Below, in pieces: positions 49,007 through 57,468 of a DNA stretch of 59,972 nt; positions within the stretch are counted from its first letter, which is position 1; every line of letters starts with the position of its first letter. The notes under the pieces were generated by a model, which searched no databases, was not told where the DNA came from, and saw only the letters and a list, made by a program, of their open reading frames with translations. Source of the stretch: Clostridiales bacterium UBA4039 (GTDB lineage Bacteria > Bacillota > Clostridia > Lachnospirales > Vallitaleaceae); assembly GCA_002382805.1 (NCBI GenBank), contig DGAD01000039.1:1-59972 (forward strand). Reading direction: 5' to 3'. A program made the translations under genes and the position numbers.

Positions 49007-49029
49007 TAGCGGATGCATTGCATCCGCTA
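49007..49029. repeat. Inverted repeat in the tcdA leader
   Basis: TAGCGGATGC / GCATCCGCTA, 10 bp with a 3-nt centre and no T-run on either strand. Role unknown; an operator or leader hairpin is possible. Confidence 0.6.
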
Positions 49030-49106
49030 GTCTGTTATTCATTCATCAGTTATTCTACACATTATATTATAAATAGCAGGCGCCTTCTTGTCAAATAGTG
49101 TTTTTT

Positions 49107-49339
49107 TTAGGACACTTTAGTGTGTTTTTTTACAAGACGTCCTTCAATATATCTGCGATTACCTTGCAATTCATATTCAAAAGGTTTTTTTCCGTATATT
49201 CTTTAAAAAAACGGATATAACACCAGGGCGAATACCCAACATGTCTAGCAAGTTGCTGAAGGCATATTTTTTCACTTATATGTGCGTCAATATAGGCTTA
49301 CATCTTTCGCACGACTAGTTTGGCTTCATTTTCCTTCAT
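49107..49339 (-). pseudogene. Degraded AraC-type regulator remnant
   Basis: The 363-nt gap between tcdA and the GH20 gene decodes on the minus strand to an AraC first helix-turn-helix: MKENEAKLVVRKM, an in-frame TAA, then AYIDAHISEKICLQQLARHV followed by GYSPWCYIRFFKEYT. The expected continuation GKxPFEY is found in a shifted frame after a run of seven A, followed by ELQGNRRYIEGRLVKKHT and a stop near 49107. One nonsense codon plus one frameshift and loss of the second helix-turn-helix mean it is not functional. It begins 8 nt after the hexosaminidase stop, so it may once have regulated that gene. Confidence 0.75.
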
Positions 49340-49347
49340 TGAACTTT

Positions 49348-50946
49348 TTAATGAAACGCTTGTTTGTCCGCTTCTTTTGAACGTCGCTGACGTTTGAGCA
49401 TGTCCCATGACATTATCGAAGCAAAGCGTTTTAACATCGCCAAACGTTGCATCACTGAACATGATTCCCAACGCACCTGTTCAAAGCACCCTACATCCCA
49501 TTGGGCAAACAAAGGCTTCAAACGCTTCAATCTCTTTTTAAAGGATGGGTAGTCTAAACGTTTTTTTGCCGTCCACGCATTTTCTGCAAAAGCAAACATT
49601 CGCGGAAACATTAAGCGATTCAATACTTCCTTAGAGTCCACAAACTCGGTCCATAAGGCACATTCTTTTCCATACAGTCCCTTTTTTTGATTGGTGGTTT
49701 TTCTAGCGTCAAATTTTGTCGCATAGGTATACACTTTTTTCATCGGCGTCATAACATTCGAATAATCAAAGTAAAAATGGAAAAAATCCGAATCAATAAC
49801 CCGATATCGCCGTTCATAATGCTTGGCGTTAACATCTAATGCATGGGTATCCATCCAAAATTGGCAGATAACATCCCCACGCAACTGGGCACCTTTGAGC
49901 ATATCATTCCACACAATCGCCGTCTTACCTTTGGTATTAAGATAATCAATCATACGCTGCATAAAGTGCAGTTGCATCCCATAGCCGTTTTTAATATTAT
50001 GTTGTTCGGCATAGGAGCGACATTTTTCACATGCCATCCAACGAACTTTTGGCACTTCATCTCCACCAATATGCACTTTATCATAGGGAAACAGCTCAAC
50101 AATCTCATCAAACACTTGATATACAAACTTCCATGCTGACTTATTCCCTATGCATAGTACATCTTCCGCAATAATTGATCCCCTAGGATAGTCAAATGCT
50201 TTAGGCTCACATGCTAGTTCAGGATAGGATACCAATGCCGATAAGACATGACCCGGGACATCAATTTCCGGAATGACTTCTATCATACGTTCTCGACAGT
50301 ATTCAACAACTTCTTTTATCTCGGCTTTGGAGTAGATACCTTTGGTTAAGTACTTTCCGCGGCAAATCGCATCTTCTGCATCTTCTGCATCTTCTGCATC
50401 TTGTGTCTCTAGTTTGTTATCCGCATACAATCGTGGAAAAGCATCAATGGCTATTCGCCACCCATGATCATCACTTAGGTGCCAATGCAGATGATTAATC
50501 TTTAAGCGAGAGGCAATATCCACCAAGCGCTTGACTTCCTCAACGGGTATAAAGTGCCGACTCACATCTAGATGCATCCCTCTATAGGCAACATCCGGGC
50601 AATCTACAATTTTGCCCTGTCGTACGCGGCCTTTGCCAAAGCTATATTGAATCCATGACATCAAACCATAAAATATCCCGTTTTTTGTTGATGCACTTAT
50701 TTGGATTCTATCTGTTTCCACATGAAGAATATATGCTTCACTTTTAAGGTTTGCTACTTTTTTATATTTCAAAGTGACCTCTTGCTTTTCATCCTTTATG
50801 TCGACAAAATCCAGTTGTTTTTTAAGATAATGCTCTGTCACCGAACGCAATTCATAAAACGCACCACAGTCAATGGATAGTTTCCTGCGTAGATTGCAAA
50901 AACCTTTTTTAAATTCTATTTTTTGCGGCCTAGGTATTATAGACAT
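49348..50946 (-). CDS. Beta-N-acetylhexosaminidase (GH20), cytoplasmic
   Basis: 532-residue glycoside hydrolase releasing N-acetylglucosamine or N-acetylgalactosamine from short oligosaccharides by substrate-assisted catalysis. An N-terminal GH20b domain (IIPRPQKIEF) precedes the TIM barrel with YRGMHLDVSRHFIPVEEV, LKINHLHWHLSDDHGWRIAI, IPEIDVPGH and the catalytic Asp-Glu pair in VHIGGDEVPKVRW (about 294-295). No signal peptide is present, so it acts inside the cell on imported chitobiose- or glycan-like substrates. A 9-bp tandem repeat encodes DAEDAEDAEDA in a loop. It follows thiC by 61 nt but is functionally unrelated. Confidence 0.93.
   Translation of the reverse strand: MSIIPRPQKIEFKKGFCNLRRKLSIDCGAFYELRSVTEHYLKKQLDFVDIKDEKQEVTLKYKKVANLKSEAYILHVETDRIQISASTKNGIFYGLMSWIQYSFGKGRVRQGKIVDCPDVAYRGMHLDVSRHFIPVEEVKRLVDIASRLKINHLHWHLSDDHGWRIAIDAFPRLYADNKLETQDAEDAEDAEDAICRGKYLTKGIYSKAEIKEVVEYCRERMIEVIPEIDVPGHVLSALVSYPELACEPKAFDYPRGSIIAEDVLCIGNKSAWKFVYQVFDEIVELFPYDKVHIGGDEVPKVRWMACEKCRSYAEQHNIKNGYGMQLHFMQRMIDYLNTKGKTAIVWNDMLKGAQLRGDVICQFWMDTHALDVNAKHYERRYRVIDSDFFHFYFDYSNVMTPMKKVYTYATKFDARKTTNQKKGLYGKECALWTEFVDSKEVLNRLMFPRMFAFAENAWTAKKRLDYPSFKKRLKRLKPLFAQWDVGCFEQVRWESCSVMQRLAMLKRFASIMSWDMLKRQRRSKEADKQAFH
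50369..50404. repeat. 9-bp tandem repeat inside the GH20 gene
   Basis: Four tandem copies of GCATCTTCT (the last with one change) encode repeated Asp-Ala-Glu. Being a multiple of three, copy number changes keep the frame and only alter loop length. Confidence 0.9.
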
Positions 50947-51007
50947 TATTATCTCCTCCTCATCAGCAACTGTACAGATAATCTTCTATAAGTATAGCCT
51001 ATCCACT

Positions 51008-52309
51008 TTACTTTTTCAACGCTTCGTGGACATTACGAATAGCACACATCTTGCCACACATGGAACATGTCGTCTCATCTTCCAATTCTGCATTTTCTCG
51101 ATAAGCACGCGCTTTTGTCGGATCAATTGCCAATTCAAACATTTGTTGCCAATCTAAATCCACTCGCGCCTGACTCATCTTGTTATCCCATTGTCGGGCT
51201 TTTGGCACTTTTTTTGCAATGTCTGCTGCATGAGCTGCAATCTTTGTCGCAATAATCCCTTCCTTCATATCATCCACTGTCGGTAGACGAAGATGTTCTG
51301 CCGGAGTTACATAGCACAAAAAGTCTGCTCCTGCCGATGCCGCTATCGCTCCCCCAATAGCACCAGTAATATGATCATATCCCGGAGCAACATCCGTAAC
51401 CAAAGGTCCAAGTACATAGAACGGCGCTCCATGACAAAGTTTTTTCTCTAATAAGACATTCGCTTCAATCTCGTCCATGGACATATGCCCAGGTCCTTCA
51501 ATAATAACTTGTACATCCTTTTCCCATGCTCTGCGTGTCAATTCTCCTAGCATAATCAATTCATGGATTTGGCTGGCATCTGTTGAATCTGCCAGTCCTC
51601 CCGGACGACATGCATCACCAAGACTAAGTGTAATATCAAACTCTGCACATATATCAAGCAACTCATCATAACGCTCATAATAAGGGTTCTCATGACCTGT
51701 TAAACGCATCCAAGCAAACATAAGGGAACCGCCACGTGATACAAGATTCATCATCCGTGGATTTTTGATAAATGTATCTGCTGCCGCTTTGTTCATTCCC
51801 GCATGAATAGTAACAAAATCCACACCATCTTCACCATGCTTTCGAACCATGCCTAAAAAATCATCCGGTTTAACATCTTTCAACTCTTTTTCGTAAAATC
51901 CAAATACATCATATACCGGAACGGTTCCAATCATAGCACCGGATATATCAATAAGATCTTTTCTAAAGGCTTCTGTTTTACCATAATTACTCAAATCCAT
52001 GATGGCTTCAACCCCCATGTCAAGGGCTACACGTACTTTTTCAAGTTCCATCTCCATATCATTACAATCTTTGGATATACCTAGGTTAACATTCATTTTT
52101 GTACGCAGACCTTCCCCTACCCCTTCCGGATTTAAGGACAGGTGGTTACGGTTAGCCGGAATTGCAATCGTCCCTTTTGCCACGCGTTCACGAATTACCT
52201 CAACATCTATGTTCTCCTTTTGTGCAACGATTTTCATTGCCTCTGTGATGATTCCTTGCTTTGCTGCATTCATTTGTGTTGTATATTCTTGTGTTGTATT
52301 TACTTGCAT
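51008..52309 (-). CDS. thiC: Phosphomethylpyrimidine synthase
   Basis: Radical SAM-like enzyme that rearranges aminoimidazole ribotide into the thiamine pyrimidine HMP-phosphate. 433 residues, the compact form common in Clostridia. Conserved stretches: [76 protein letters not shown], and the C-terminal [4Fe-4S] motif [12 protein letters not shown]. The start follows TAGGAGGAAAAGAAG. It is the fourth gene of the thiW-thiD-thiM/E-thiC operon, 12 nt after thiM/E, under TPP riboswitch control. Confidence 0.97.
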   Translation of the reverse strand: MQVNTTQEYTTQMNAAKQGIITEAMKIVAQKENIDVEVIRERVAKGTIAIPANRNHLSLNPEGVGEGLRTKMNVNLGISKDCNDMEMELEKVRVALDMGVEAIMDLSNYGKTEAFRKDLIDISGAMIGTVPVYDVFGFYEKELKDVKPDDFLGMVRKHGEDGVDFVTIHAGMNKAAADTFIKNPRMMNLVSRGGSLMFAWMRLTGHENPYYERYDELLDICAEFDITLSLGDACRPGGLADSTDASQIHELIMLGELTRRAWEKDVQVIIEGPGHMSMDEIEANVLLEKKLCHGAPFYVLGPLVTDVAPGYDHITGAIGGAIAASAGADFLCYVTPAEHLRLPTVDDMKEGIIATKIAAHAADIAKKVPKARQWDNKMSQARVDLDWQQMFELAIDPTKARAYRENAELEDETTCSMCGKMCAIRNVHEALKK

Positions 52310-52321
52310 CTTCTTTTCCTC

Positions 52322-53704
52322 CTAAAATAGTTGTTGAAATGCATTAATCACATTAAAAATATTTTCTGTATTTTCTTTATATACTGCTGAAACCATAGCC
52401 ACTCCATCTAAAAGTTCTGTATATTGGGAGCTTAATTTTTCTTGTGTGACGCCACCAATCCCATATAAGGGTAGGGGTACATGAGCATGTATCTCCTCTA
52501 AGGTATGTAGATTCATAGCCAAAGCATCCGGTTTGGTTGGTGATGGAAACAAAGCGCCTACACCTAGATAGCTTGCTCCTTGTTCCATCGCCCTGCATGC
52601 TTGTTCTACTGTTTTTGCCGTTGCTCCAATGACGGCTAAAGGTCCTAACATTTGTCTTGCCCGAGCAACCGAACAGTCATTACTTCCCAGATGAATCCCA
52701 TCCGCACCAATGGTTGTTGCCAACTCCAAATCATCATTGATAATAAATGTAACTCCATGGTCTCTTGCTAACTTTTGCAACTGTCGACTTTCGAAAAGTT
52801 TTTCTTCCCATGACTTATGTTTGACCCGATATTGCAGCATGGCCACCCCTGCTTCAATCGCTTTTTTTGTTTTTGGAAGGCAATCTTTAGAAAAAGCATC
52901 TGCATCTTTTGCCTCCGTAGTAATTAAATATATGGGTCCTTGACGTTTTGCAACGTGATCAAGCAAATGCACTTTGTAGTTTCCTAAAGCTCTTTGGTCT
53001 TTAATAGATGCAGCTGCCATCATACTGCTTCGTTTCATACATACAAGTCCTTTTTTTATAACATAGTGGTCGTCAGTTTTCGTCTCCAGATTCAGACGAT
53101 GTCGGCACAGTTTTGTCATCAAAAGGCTCCCAAGCATACATCCTGAACCTGTGATATATCGCTGCTGCACCGCCCCTCCCTCAACACACTCGCATCCATA
53201 TTGAGATACGATGACATCGGTAGAGCCTGTGATAACGACAACAAGTCCTAAGTGGAGTTTTGCATATTTTTCCCATAGGCTCTTTGCCCATTCTTGGACA
53301 GTATCCAGATTGGCCTGTTCACTATCCACTCCAAAAAAATTCGCATTGACCTGCTCTTGAACCAATGCTTTTGCCTCATTGTAATTACACTTAAGAACCG
53401 TCACACCCCCACGATTTAATAAATCCAGACAACGCTTTAACCGAAAAGTACTCCCACTGCATCCAACGGGATCAAATAAAATCGGTTTGTCATTGGTCAC
53501 AGCTATACGATGTGCATGAACTATTTTTTCCCACCGTGCATTATCTGCCGTTCCAGTATTAAGGACAAGCCCATCCATACGGGGAATAATCTCTGCAAAT
53601 TCTTCAACAGCCTCCGCCATCATCGGCGATCCCCCACAGGCAATACATATATTAGCAACATCATTCATTGTGACAGCATTGGTTAAAAAGTGAACGCGTG
53701 GCAT
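52322..53704 (-). CDS. thiM/thiE: Fused hydroxyethylthiazole kinase and thiamine-phosphate synthase (ThiM-ThiE)
   Basis: 460-residue bifunctional protein. The N-terminal part (about 1-245) is ThiM: VHFLTNAVTMNDVANICIAC, GGSPMMAEAVEEF, ILFDPVGCSGSTFR and the catalytic Cys in YITGSGCMLGSL. The C-terminal part (about 250-460) is ThiE: YLITTEAKD, MLQYRVKHKSWEEKL, FIINDDLELATTIGADGIHLG, VIGATAKTVEQA, GVGALFPSPTKPDA and LPLYGIGGV. Together they phosphorylate hydroxyethylthiazole and join it to HMP-PP to give thiamine phosphate. The ATG at 53704 lies one base after the thiD stop; an in-frame TTG at 53716 is an alternative. The ThiM N-terminus is slightly short. Confidence 0.93.
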   Translation of the reverse strand: MPRVHFLTNAVTMNDVANICIACGGSPMMAEAVEEFAEIIPRMDGLVLNTGTADNARWEKIVHAHRIAVTNDKPILFDPVGCSGSTFRLKRCLDLLNRGGVTVLKCNYNEAKALVQEQVNANFFGVDSEQANLDTVQEWAKSLWEKYAKLHLGLVVVITGSTDVIVSQYGCECVEGGAVQQRYITGSGCMLGSLLMTKLCRHRLNLETKTDDHYVIKKGLVCMKRSSMMAAASIKDQRALGNYKVHLLDHVAKRQGPIYLITTEAKDADAFSKDCLPKTKKAIEAGVAMLQYRVKHKSWEEKLFESRQLQKLARDHGVTFIINDDLELATTIGADGIHLGSNDCSVARARQMLGPLAVIGATAKTVEQACRAMEQGASYLGVGALFPSPTKPDALAMNLHTLEEIHAHVPLPLYGIGGVTQEKLSSQYTELLDGVAMVSAVYKENTENIFNVINAFQQLF

Positions 53705-53705
53705 C

Positions 53706-54473
53706 TTATATTCCAAGGATGTTCACCGTCCCTTCACCTTGACCGATTTTATACCCATCACGAATAGCCGCGTAGACTTTCTTCTTAGCATTTTTAATAG
53801 CCTCTGCCAAGGCCAGCCCTGAAGCCATCTCGCAGGCAATCGCCGTCGAAAGGCAACACCCCGTTCCATGCGTACATGTGCTTATAAGTCGATCTTGGGT
53901 ATAGGTTTGTACGCTTTTTCCATCACAGAAAAAATCAATCGCCTTGTCTTCTAAGAAGAAGTGTCCACCTTTGAGTAACACCGAGGTACCAAACATCTCA
54001 CACAAGGCGTTACAGGCTTTTTCCATTGCTTCATAGGTCACGATTTTTTCACCCAGCAAAAGTCTTGCTTCATCGCAATTTGGTGTAATTAACGTTACCT
54101 GTCTCATCAGTTTTTTCATTAAATCTATCCCATCCGTTTCGATTAACTGCTGTCCTGTTGACGAACAAAGAACAGGATCAAGAATGATCGGACAGGTCTG
54201 CGCCTTTGTCCAGTCAATAACTTGGCGCATGTTATGTTTGGTATAAAGCATACCTATTTTGATTGCAGCTAATGTAAAATCTTCCTCAATGCTAAGCAGC
54301 TGTTCTTCCACCTGAATCGGTTGAATATGGCGCACCCTTCGGGTATTTTGTGCCGTCACTGCTGTTATGGCACTCAATCCATGAAGGCCATAAGATGCAA
54401 TCGTTTTTATGTCTCCTTGAATCCCTGCACCGGCGCAAGAGTCGGAACCTGCGATGGTTAGAATATTTTTCAT
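53706..54473 (-). CDS. thiD: Hydroxymethylpyrimidine/phosphomethylpyrimidine kinase
   Basis: 255-residue ribokinase-family enzyme phosphorylating HMP and HMP-P to HMP-PP. Motifs: ILTIAGSDSCAGAGIQGDIKT with the substrate-binding residues, GLHGLSAITAVTAQNT, LDPVLCSSTGQQL, and the catalytic region STCTHGTGCCLSTAIACEMA, in which the usual GAGD/GTGC loop appears as GTGC. The start at 54473 follows GGAAGGAAAAAAT and overlaps the thiW stop by 4 nt (ATGA). Second gene of the thi operon. Confidence 0.95.
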   Translation of the reverse strand: MKNILTIAGSDSCAGAGIQGDIKTIASYGLHGLSAITAVTAQNTRRVRHIQPIQVEEQLLSIEEDFTLAAIKIGMLYTKHNMRQVIDWTKAQTCPIILDPVLCSSTGQQLIETDGIDLMKKLMRQVTLITPNCDEARLLLGEKIVTYEAMEKACNALCEMFGTSVLLKGGHFFLEDKAIDFFCDGKSVQTYTQDRLISTCTHGTGCCLSTAIACEMASGLALAEAIKNAKKKVYAAIRDGYKIGQGEGTVNILGI

Positions 54474-54970
54474 ATTTTTTCCTTCCATCCTCTCGTGACT
54501 TTTAGTAAATCTGTGACCTCAAACAGTAGCAGTGAGAAAATACTTCCAACAAAAGTACTGATACCAAATGGAATCACAAAAAAGAACAATCCGACGGGAT
54601 TTCCCATAACGCGGGATGCAATAAAACCTGCAACCACACCACCAATAAGAGCCGTCCCGATAAATTCTCCAAGGCAGGCTAATCGATGATGGGAATACAG
54701 ACGATAAAACACACCTGCAAGCAGGGCGCCAAACATGCTTCCCGGAAAGGCCAATAGGGATCCCATCCCCAGCATATTACGGATAAGGGATATCAAAAAT
54801 GCATTAATAACCGCATACCCAGGTCCCAACAAGACCGCACCGAGCACATTGATAAAATGCTGCACCGGAAAGCACTTAGATACACCAAAAGGAATGTAAA
54901 ATGTACTAAGGACAACGCCTAGTGCAATCAATAGTCCTGAAATTGACAGTTTCAGTGATACGTTTTTCAT
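54470..54970 (-). CDS. thiW: ECF transporter S component ThiW
   Basis: 166-residue membrane protein with about five helices, a predicted substrate-binding subunit for the thiazole precursor of thiamine. It has the ThiW-like LSISGLLIALGVVLSTFYIP and FPVQHFINVLGAVLLGPGYA, then FPGSMFGALLAGVFYRL. As first gene after the TPP riboswitch and upstream of thiD, thiM/E and thiC, thiazole uptake is the natural role; thiazole synthesis genes (thiG, thiH, thiS) are absent from the operon, which fits salvage. It needs an EcfAA'T module encoded elsewhere. The ATG at 54970 follows GATGGAGGTAAGA. Confidence 0.9.
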   Translation of the reverse strand: MKNVSLKLSISGLLIALGVVLSTFYIPFGVSKCFPVQHFINVLGAVLLGPGYAVINAFLISLIRNMLGMGSLLAFPGSMFGALLAGVFYRLYSHHRLACLGEFIGTALIGGVVAGFIASRVMGNPVGLFFFVIPFGISTFVGSIFSLLLFEVTDLLKVTRGWKEKI

Positions 54971-55035
54971 TCTTACCTCCATCATTACAGTCATTTGGCG
55001 ATTCGAATTATGCAGTTTTTTTAAGGGGTTTAAAC

Positions 55036-55075
55036 AAAGAAAAAGCTATTATACATGTTTAACCTGTATAATAGC
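55036..55075 (-). terminator. TPP riboswitch terminator (expression platform)
   Basis: On the minus strand, directly after the aptamer, GCTATTATACA / TGTATAATAGC forms an 11-bp stem followed by five T. It is the premature terminator controlling the thi operon. Confidence 0.85.
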
Positions 55076-55090
55076 CTTATATTTGACTTA

Positions 55091-55180
55091 AGCTTTCCTA
55101 CGTCGGCATGATCCGAATCAGGTCAAGGGTCAAAGACAATTGGTCTTTATCTCAGCCGGCATTTCCGGCCCCCCTAGCGT
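55091..55180 (-). ncRNA. TPP riboswitch (THI element) upstream of thiW
   Basis: The minus strand carries the conserved aptamer elements in order: CTAGGGGGGCC, GCTGAGATAA, ACCCTTGACCTGATTCGGAT and CATGCCGACGTAGGAAAG. These match the THI-box P2-P5 conserved sequences, so thiamine pyrophosphate binding is expected. With ligand bound the downstream terminator should form and shut off thiW-thiD-thiM/E-thiC. Confidence 0.95.
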
Positions 55181-55245
55181 TCTTATGAAATTCATTGTAA
55201 CACGCATAAAGCGTAACATAAAGTTTTATCGTCGTCAAGAAATTT

Positions 55246-55623
55246 CTATTCGTCCCACGTAAAAGAAGTATATTCATTGAGCGCACTACCTTCAACAAAG
55301 GTAAGCATCGGAATCGTAAACATAATTCCAACATTCGGTTTTTTTAGATCTTGCCCTAAAATTTCTTGAATCTTATCCATGGCTTTTTCTACTAAGACAT
55401 CATCGGTCACTGTAGAAATAATCGTCTTTTTATACCGTGTTTTTTCACTGATAGCAATAAGGGAAGATTCCAAAAACGGCTTGTAGTCTGAATAGCTGTT
55501 TTGCAATGAATTGGTCCCCATGGAATCAATCACTACAGATCCTTTTATTCCCATATTGGATAACGCTTTAAGTATGGCTTTTAATCGACGCGTCTCGCTT
55601 AGTACGGTAACCATAACATACAT
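55246..55623 (-). CDS. PII-like protein (second of a tandem pair)
   Basis: 125-residue cytosolic protein with the ferredoxin-like pattern of PII proteins: MYVMVTVLSETRRLKAILKA, the GIKGSVVIDSMG turn corresponding to the PII beta1-alpha1-beta2 entry to the T-loop, a region where the long T-loop would lie (NSYSDYKPFLESS), and a C-terminal AMDKIQEILGQDLKKPNVG with IMFTIPM resembling the PII segment before its final strand. It is a clear paralogue of the preceding gene (shared GxDLKKPxxGxMFxxP). Start follows GAGGAGGAATAAGT, 2 nt after the stop of its partner. Ligand unknown. Placement with an antiporter suggests regulation of ion transport. Confidence 0.75.
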   Translation of the reverse strand: MYVMVTVLSETRRLKAILKALSNMGIKGSVVIDSMGTNSLQNSYSDYKPFLESSLIAISEKTRYKKTIISTVTDDVLVEKAMDKIQEILGQDLKKPNVGIMFTIPMLTFVEGSALNEYTSFTWDE

Positions 55624-55625
55624 AC

Positions 55626-56030
55626 TTATTCCTCCTCATGAAGTTGTTGCTCTCGGCGTTTTCGATCCCTGCTTTCAATATGTCTTTCCAATTCACCACC
55701 ACGCATATGTGTCACTGGCAAAACAAACATCATACCAAGACGGGGCTTTTTAAGATCGCCTCCAAGCAATGTCTGTATTTCTTTCATCGCATTTTGCACT
55801 TGCTCTTCTCGCTCAATCAGTGAAAAAATAACTCGACTCGCCTTGGACTGACGTTCAACTGTATTAACAATACTTGCCAGAAAAGAATCTGTCTGTAACT
55901 CATTTTCCACAACATTACGTGACCCCATACTTTCAAGTACTGTGGCTCCACGTAAACCGACCTCACGCATTTTTGTAATAATGTCTGATAAATACTCAAT
56001 CTCATTTAATACAATAAAAAGCACATACAT
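55626..56030 (-). CDS. PII-like protein (first of a tandem pair)
   Basis: 134-residue cytosolic protein of the PII-like fold: MYVLFIVLNEIEYLSDIITK, then GLRGATVLESMGSRN (PII proteins have G-x-x-G-x-T-V here), a shortened T-loop region, the strand SRVIFSLIE, helix EQVQNAMKEIQTLLG, and DLKKPRLGMMFVLPV, closely resembling the PII C-terminal GKIFVLPV. A charged tail (SRDRKRREQQLHEEE) extends past the core. It lies 18 nt after a CPA2 antiporter gene and 2 nt before its paralogue. PII-like proteins such as SbtB control membrane transporters through nucleotide binding, so a regulatory subunit for the antiporter is the favoured inference. Confidence 0.75.
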   Translation of the reverse strand: MYVLFIVLNEIEYLSDIITKMREVGLRGATVLESMGSRNVVENELQTDSFLASIVNTVERQSKASRVIFSLIEREEQVQNAMKEIQTLLGGDLKKPRLGMMFVLPVTHMRGGELERHIESRDRKRREQQLHEEE

Positions 56031-56048
56031 CTGTTTTTCACTCTCCTA

Positions 56049-57260
56049 TCACGAATTTACTTTCGCATCCATACCGCCAGCTTCTCCTGATTTTATTATA
56101 GCATACCGCGTAGACAACGGTCCGACAATTTCAGTAATGACTGTTGTTGCGAGTAATACTGTAATAATCAACGTACCTGCCTCGGTACCGGCGAACTCGT
56201 GACTGATGACAATCGCTAATCCGACAGCTACCCCAATCTGAGATAATAACCCAAAACCGATATATTTTTTTACTACTGGATCTGCTTTTGCAATTGTTGC
56301 TCCAAAAGATGCTCCTGCAATTTTACCAAACATTCTTGCAATTGTATAGACCAATCCGATAAGTCCTACTTGCGCCAACAATCCAATCTGTAATCTAGCA
56401 CCTGCCAACACGAAAAAGGCAGTGTAGATTGGGGCCGTAATTGACTCAATCACTGAGAATGCTTTTGTTTTATTTGAACTTAGGTTTGTCACCATAATTC
56501 CTAGTGTCATGTTACAAAGCAATGCTGATAGATTAAGAATTGTGGCTAACCCAAGAGTAATCATAATCGCTGCAAGTACAACAGCTAGAACCTCTCTCGA
56601 GTAACTTACCCAGTGCAATATAATAACAAGCAACCCACCAATTACTGCTCCAAGTAAAATTGATGCACCTATTTCAATGAGCGGTTTAACCAATACATGA
56701 GACCATTCAATCGTTCCTGTATGTTTGATCATCACTTTTGCAACTGATGATGCAACCGCATAGATCATCAAACATATGGCATCATCGATCGCTACAACAG
56801 CAACTAGACTCTCTGAAAGCGGTCCCTTTGCTCGAAGCTCGTTAATAACCATAAGTGTTGCTGCAGGCGCTGTAGCTGATGCAACGGCACCAAGAAGCAA
56901 CGCTGTTTCAAAGGGTAGTTTCATCAACATCATAGCAATCGTTACGATGATGAATGCTAAAAAACCCTCAAAGAAAGCAATGATAAAGACTTTTGCTCCA
57001 ATCTTCTTTAGACTGCTTTTTAGCAATTCACCGCCGATGGTAAATGCAATTAGCGCAAGTGCCATATCACTAATCAAACTGGTTTTTTCAACAAATGCTT
57101 CGCTGAAAATCCCTAAAAATGATTGCCCTAAAATTAATCCTGCAATAATGTATCCGGCAACCGAGGGTACATTAAGTTTGTTAATAAGTTTTCCGATAAA
57201 ATAACCGGCAATAATCGCAATGCCTATTCCTGTCATTTCATTCAATTGTTTCGCCTCCAT
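56049..57260 (-). CDS. CPA2-type cation:proton antiporter (KefB/NapA-like)
   Basis: 403-residue membrane protein with about 12-13 helices and no cytosolic RCK/TrkA domains, related to the KefB/NapA group of sodium or potassium/proton antiporters. Visible are KLNVPSVAGYIIAGLILGQSFLG, SDMALALIAFTIGGELL, GAVASATAPAATLMVINEL and the core acidic pair in VAVVAIDDAICLMIYA. First gene of an operon with two PII-like proteins. The ATG at 57260 lies inside ATGGAGGCG, in which GGAGG looks like the ribosome binding site for a TTG at 57245; either start changes only five residues. Probable role: cytoplasmic pH or monovalent-cation balance under control of the PII-like partners. Confidence 0.85.
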   Translation of the reverse strand: MEAKQLNEMTGIGIAIIAGYFIGKLINKLNVPSVAGYIIAGLILGQSFLGIFSEAFVEKTSLISDMALALIAFTIGGELLKSSLKKIGAKVFIIAFFEGFLAFIIVTIAMMLMKLPFETALLLGAVASATAPAATLMVINELRAKGPLSESLVAVVAIDDAICLMIYAVASSVAKVMIKHTGTIEWSHVLVKPLIEIGASILLGAVIGGLLVIILHWVSYSREVLAVVLAAIMITLGLATILNLSALLCNMTLGIMVTNLSSNKTKAFSVIESITAPIYTAFFVLAGARLQIGLLAQVGLIGLVYTIARMFGKIAGASFGATIAKADPVVKKYIGFGLLSQIGVAVGLAIVISHEFAGTEAGTLIITVLLATTVITEIVGPLSTRYAIIKSGEAGGMDAKVNS

Positions 57261-57289
57261 TTTTACCTATTTTTTTCAACCCAGACCTC

Positions 57290-57318
57290 ATTATACGCCC
57301 TTAGTTGAATTTGCACAA
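57290..57318 (-). promoter_or_regulatory. Promoter of the antiporter/PII-like operon
   Basis: Minus-strand TTGTGC and TATAAT are 17 nt apart, about 30-45 nt upstream of the antiporter start. A hairpin with internal mismatches and T-rich ends at about 57345-57395 upstream probably ends the DUF2339 transcript. Confidence 0.6.
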
Positions 57319-57468
57319 TCGATTCCCGCATTTTCGTCGAATATCCACATAAAAAAGCACTTGACACAGTGTTTATGTTCACTTTTCAAGCACTTTTTTT
57401 GATGAATATGCAGTTTATTGTCTATTTCAACAATTTTTCCGTATATATCCTCTGAAAATTATTCATTC

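Noticed and set aside
50369..50404. Tandem repeat as part of a CRISPR array
   Set aside because: The unit is 9 bp without spacers and lies in frame inside a glycosidase gene.
55194..55236. Exact promoter of the thi operon
   Set aside because: Two overlapping weak candidates (TTGACG with TACGCT, TTTATG with TACAAT) both have 17-nt spacing; sequence alone does not decide between them.
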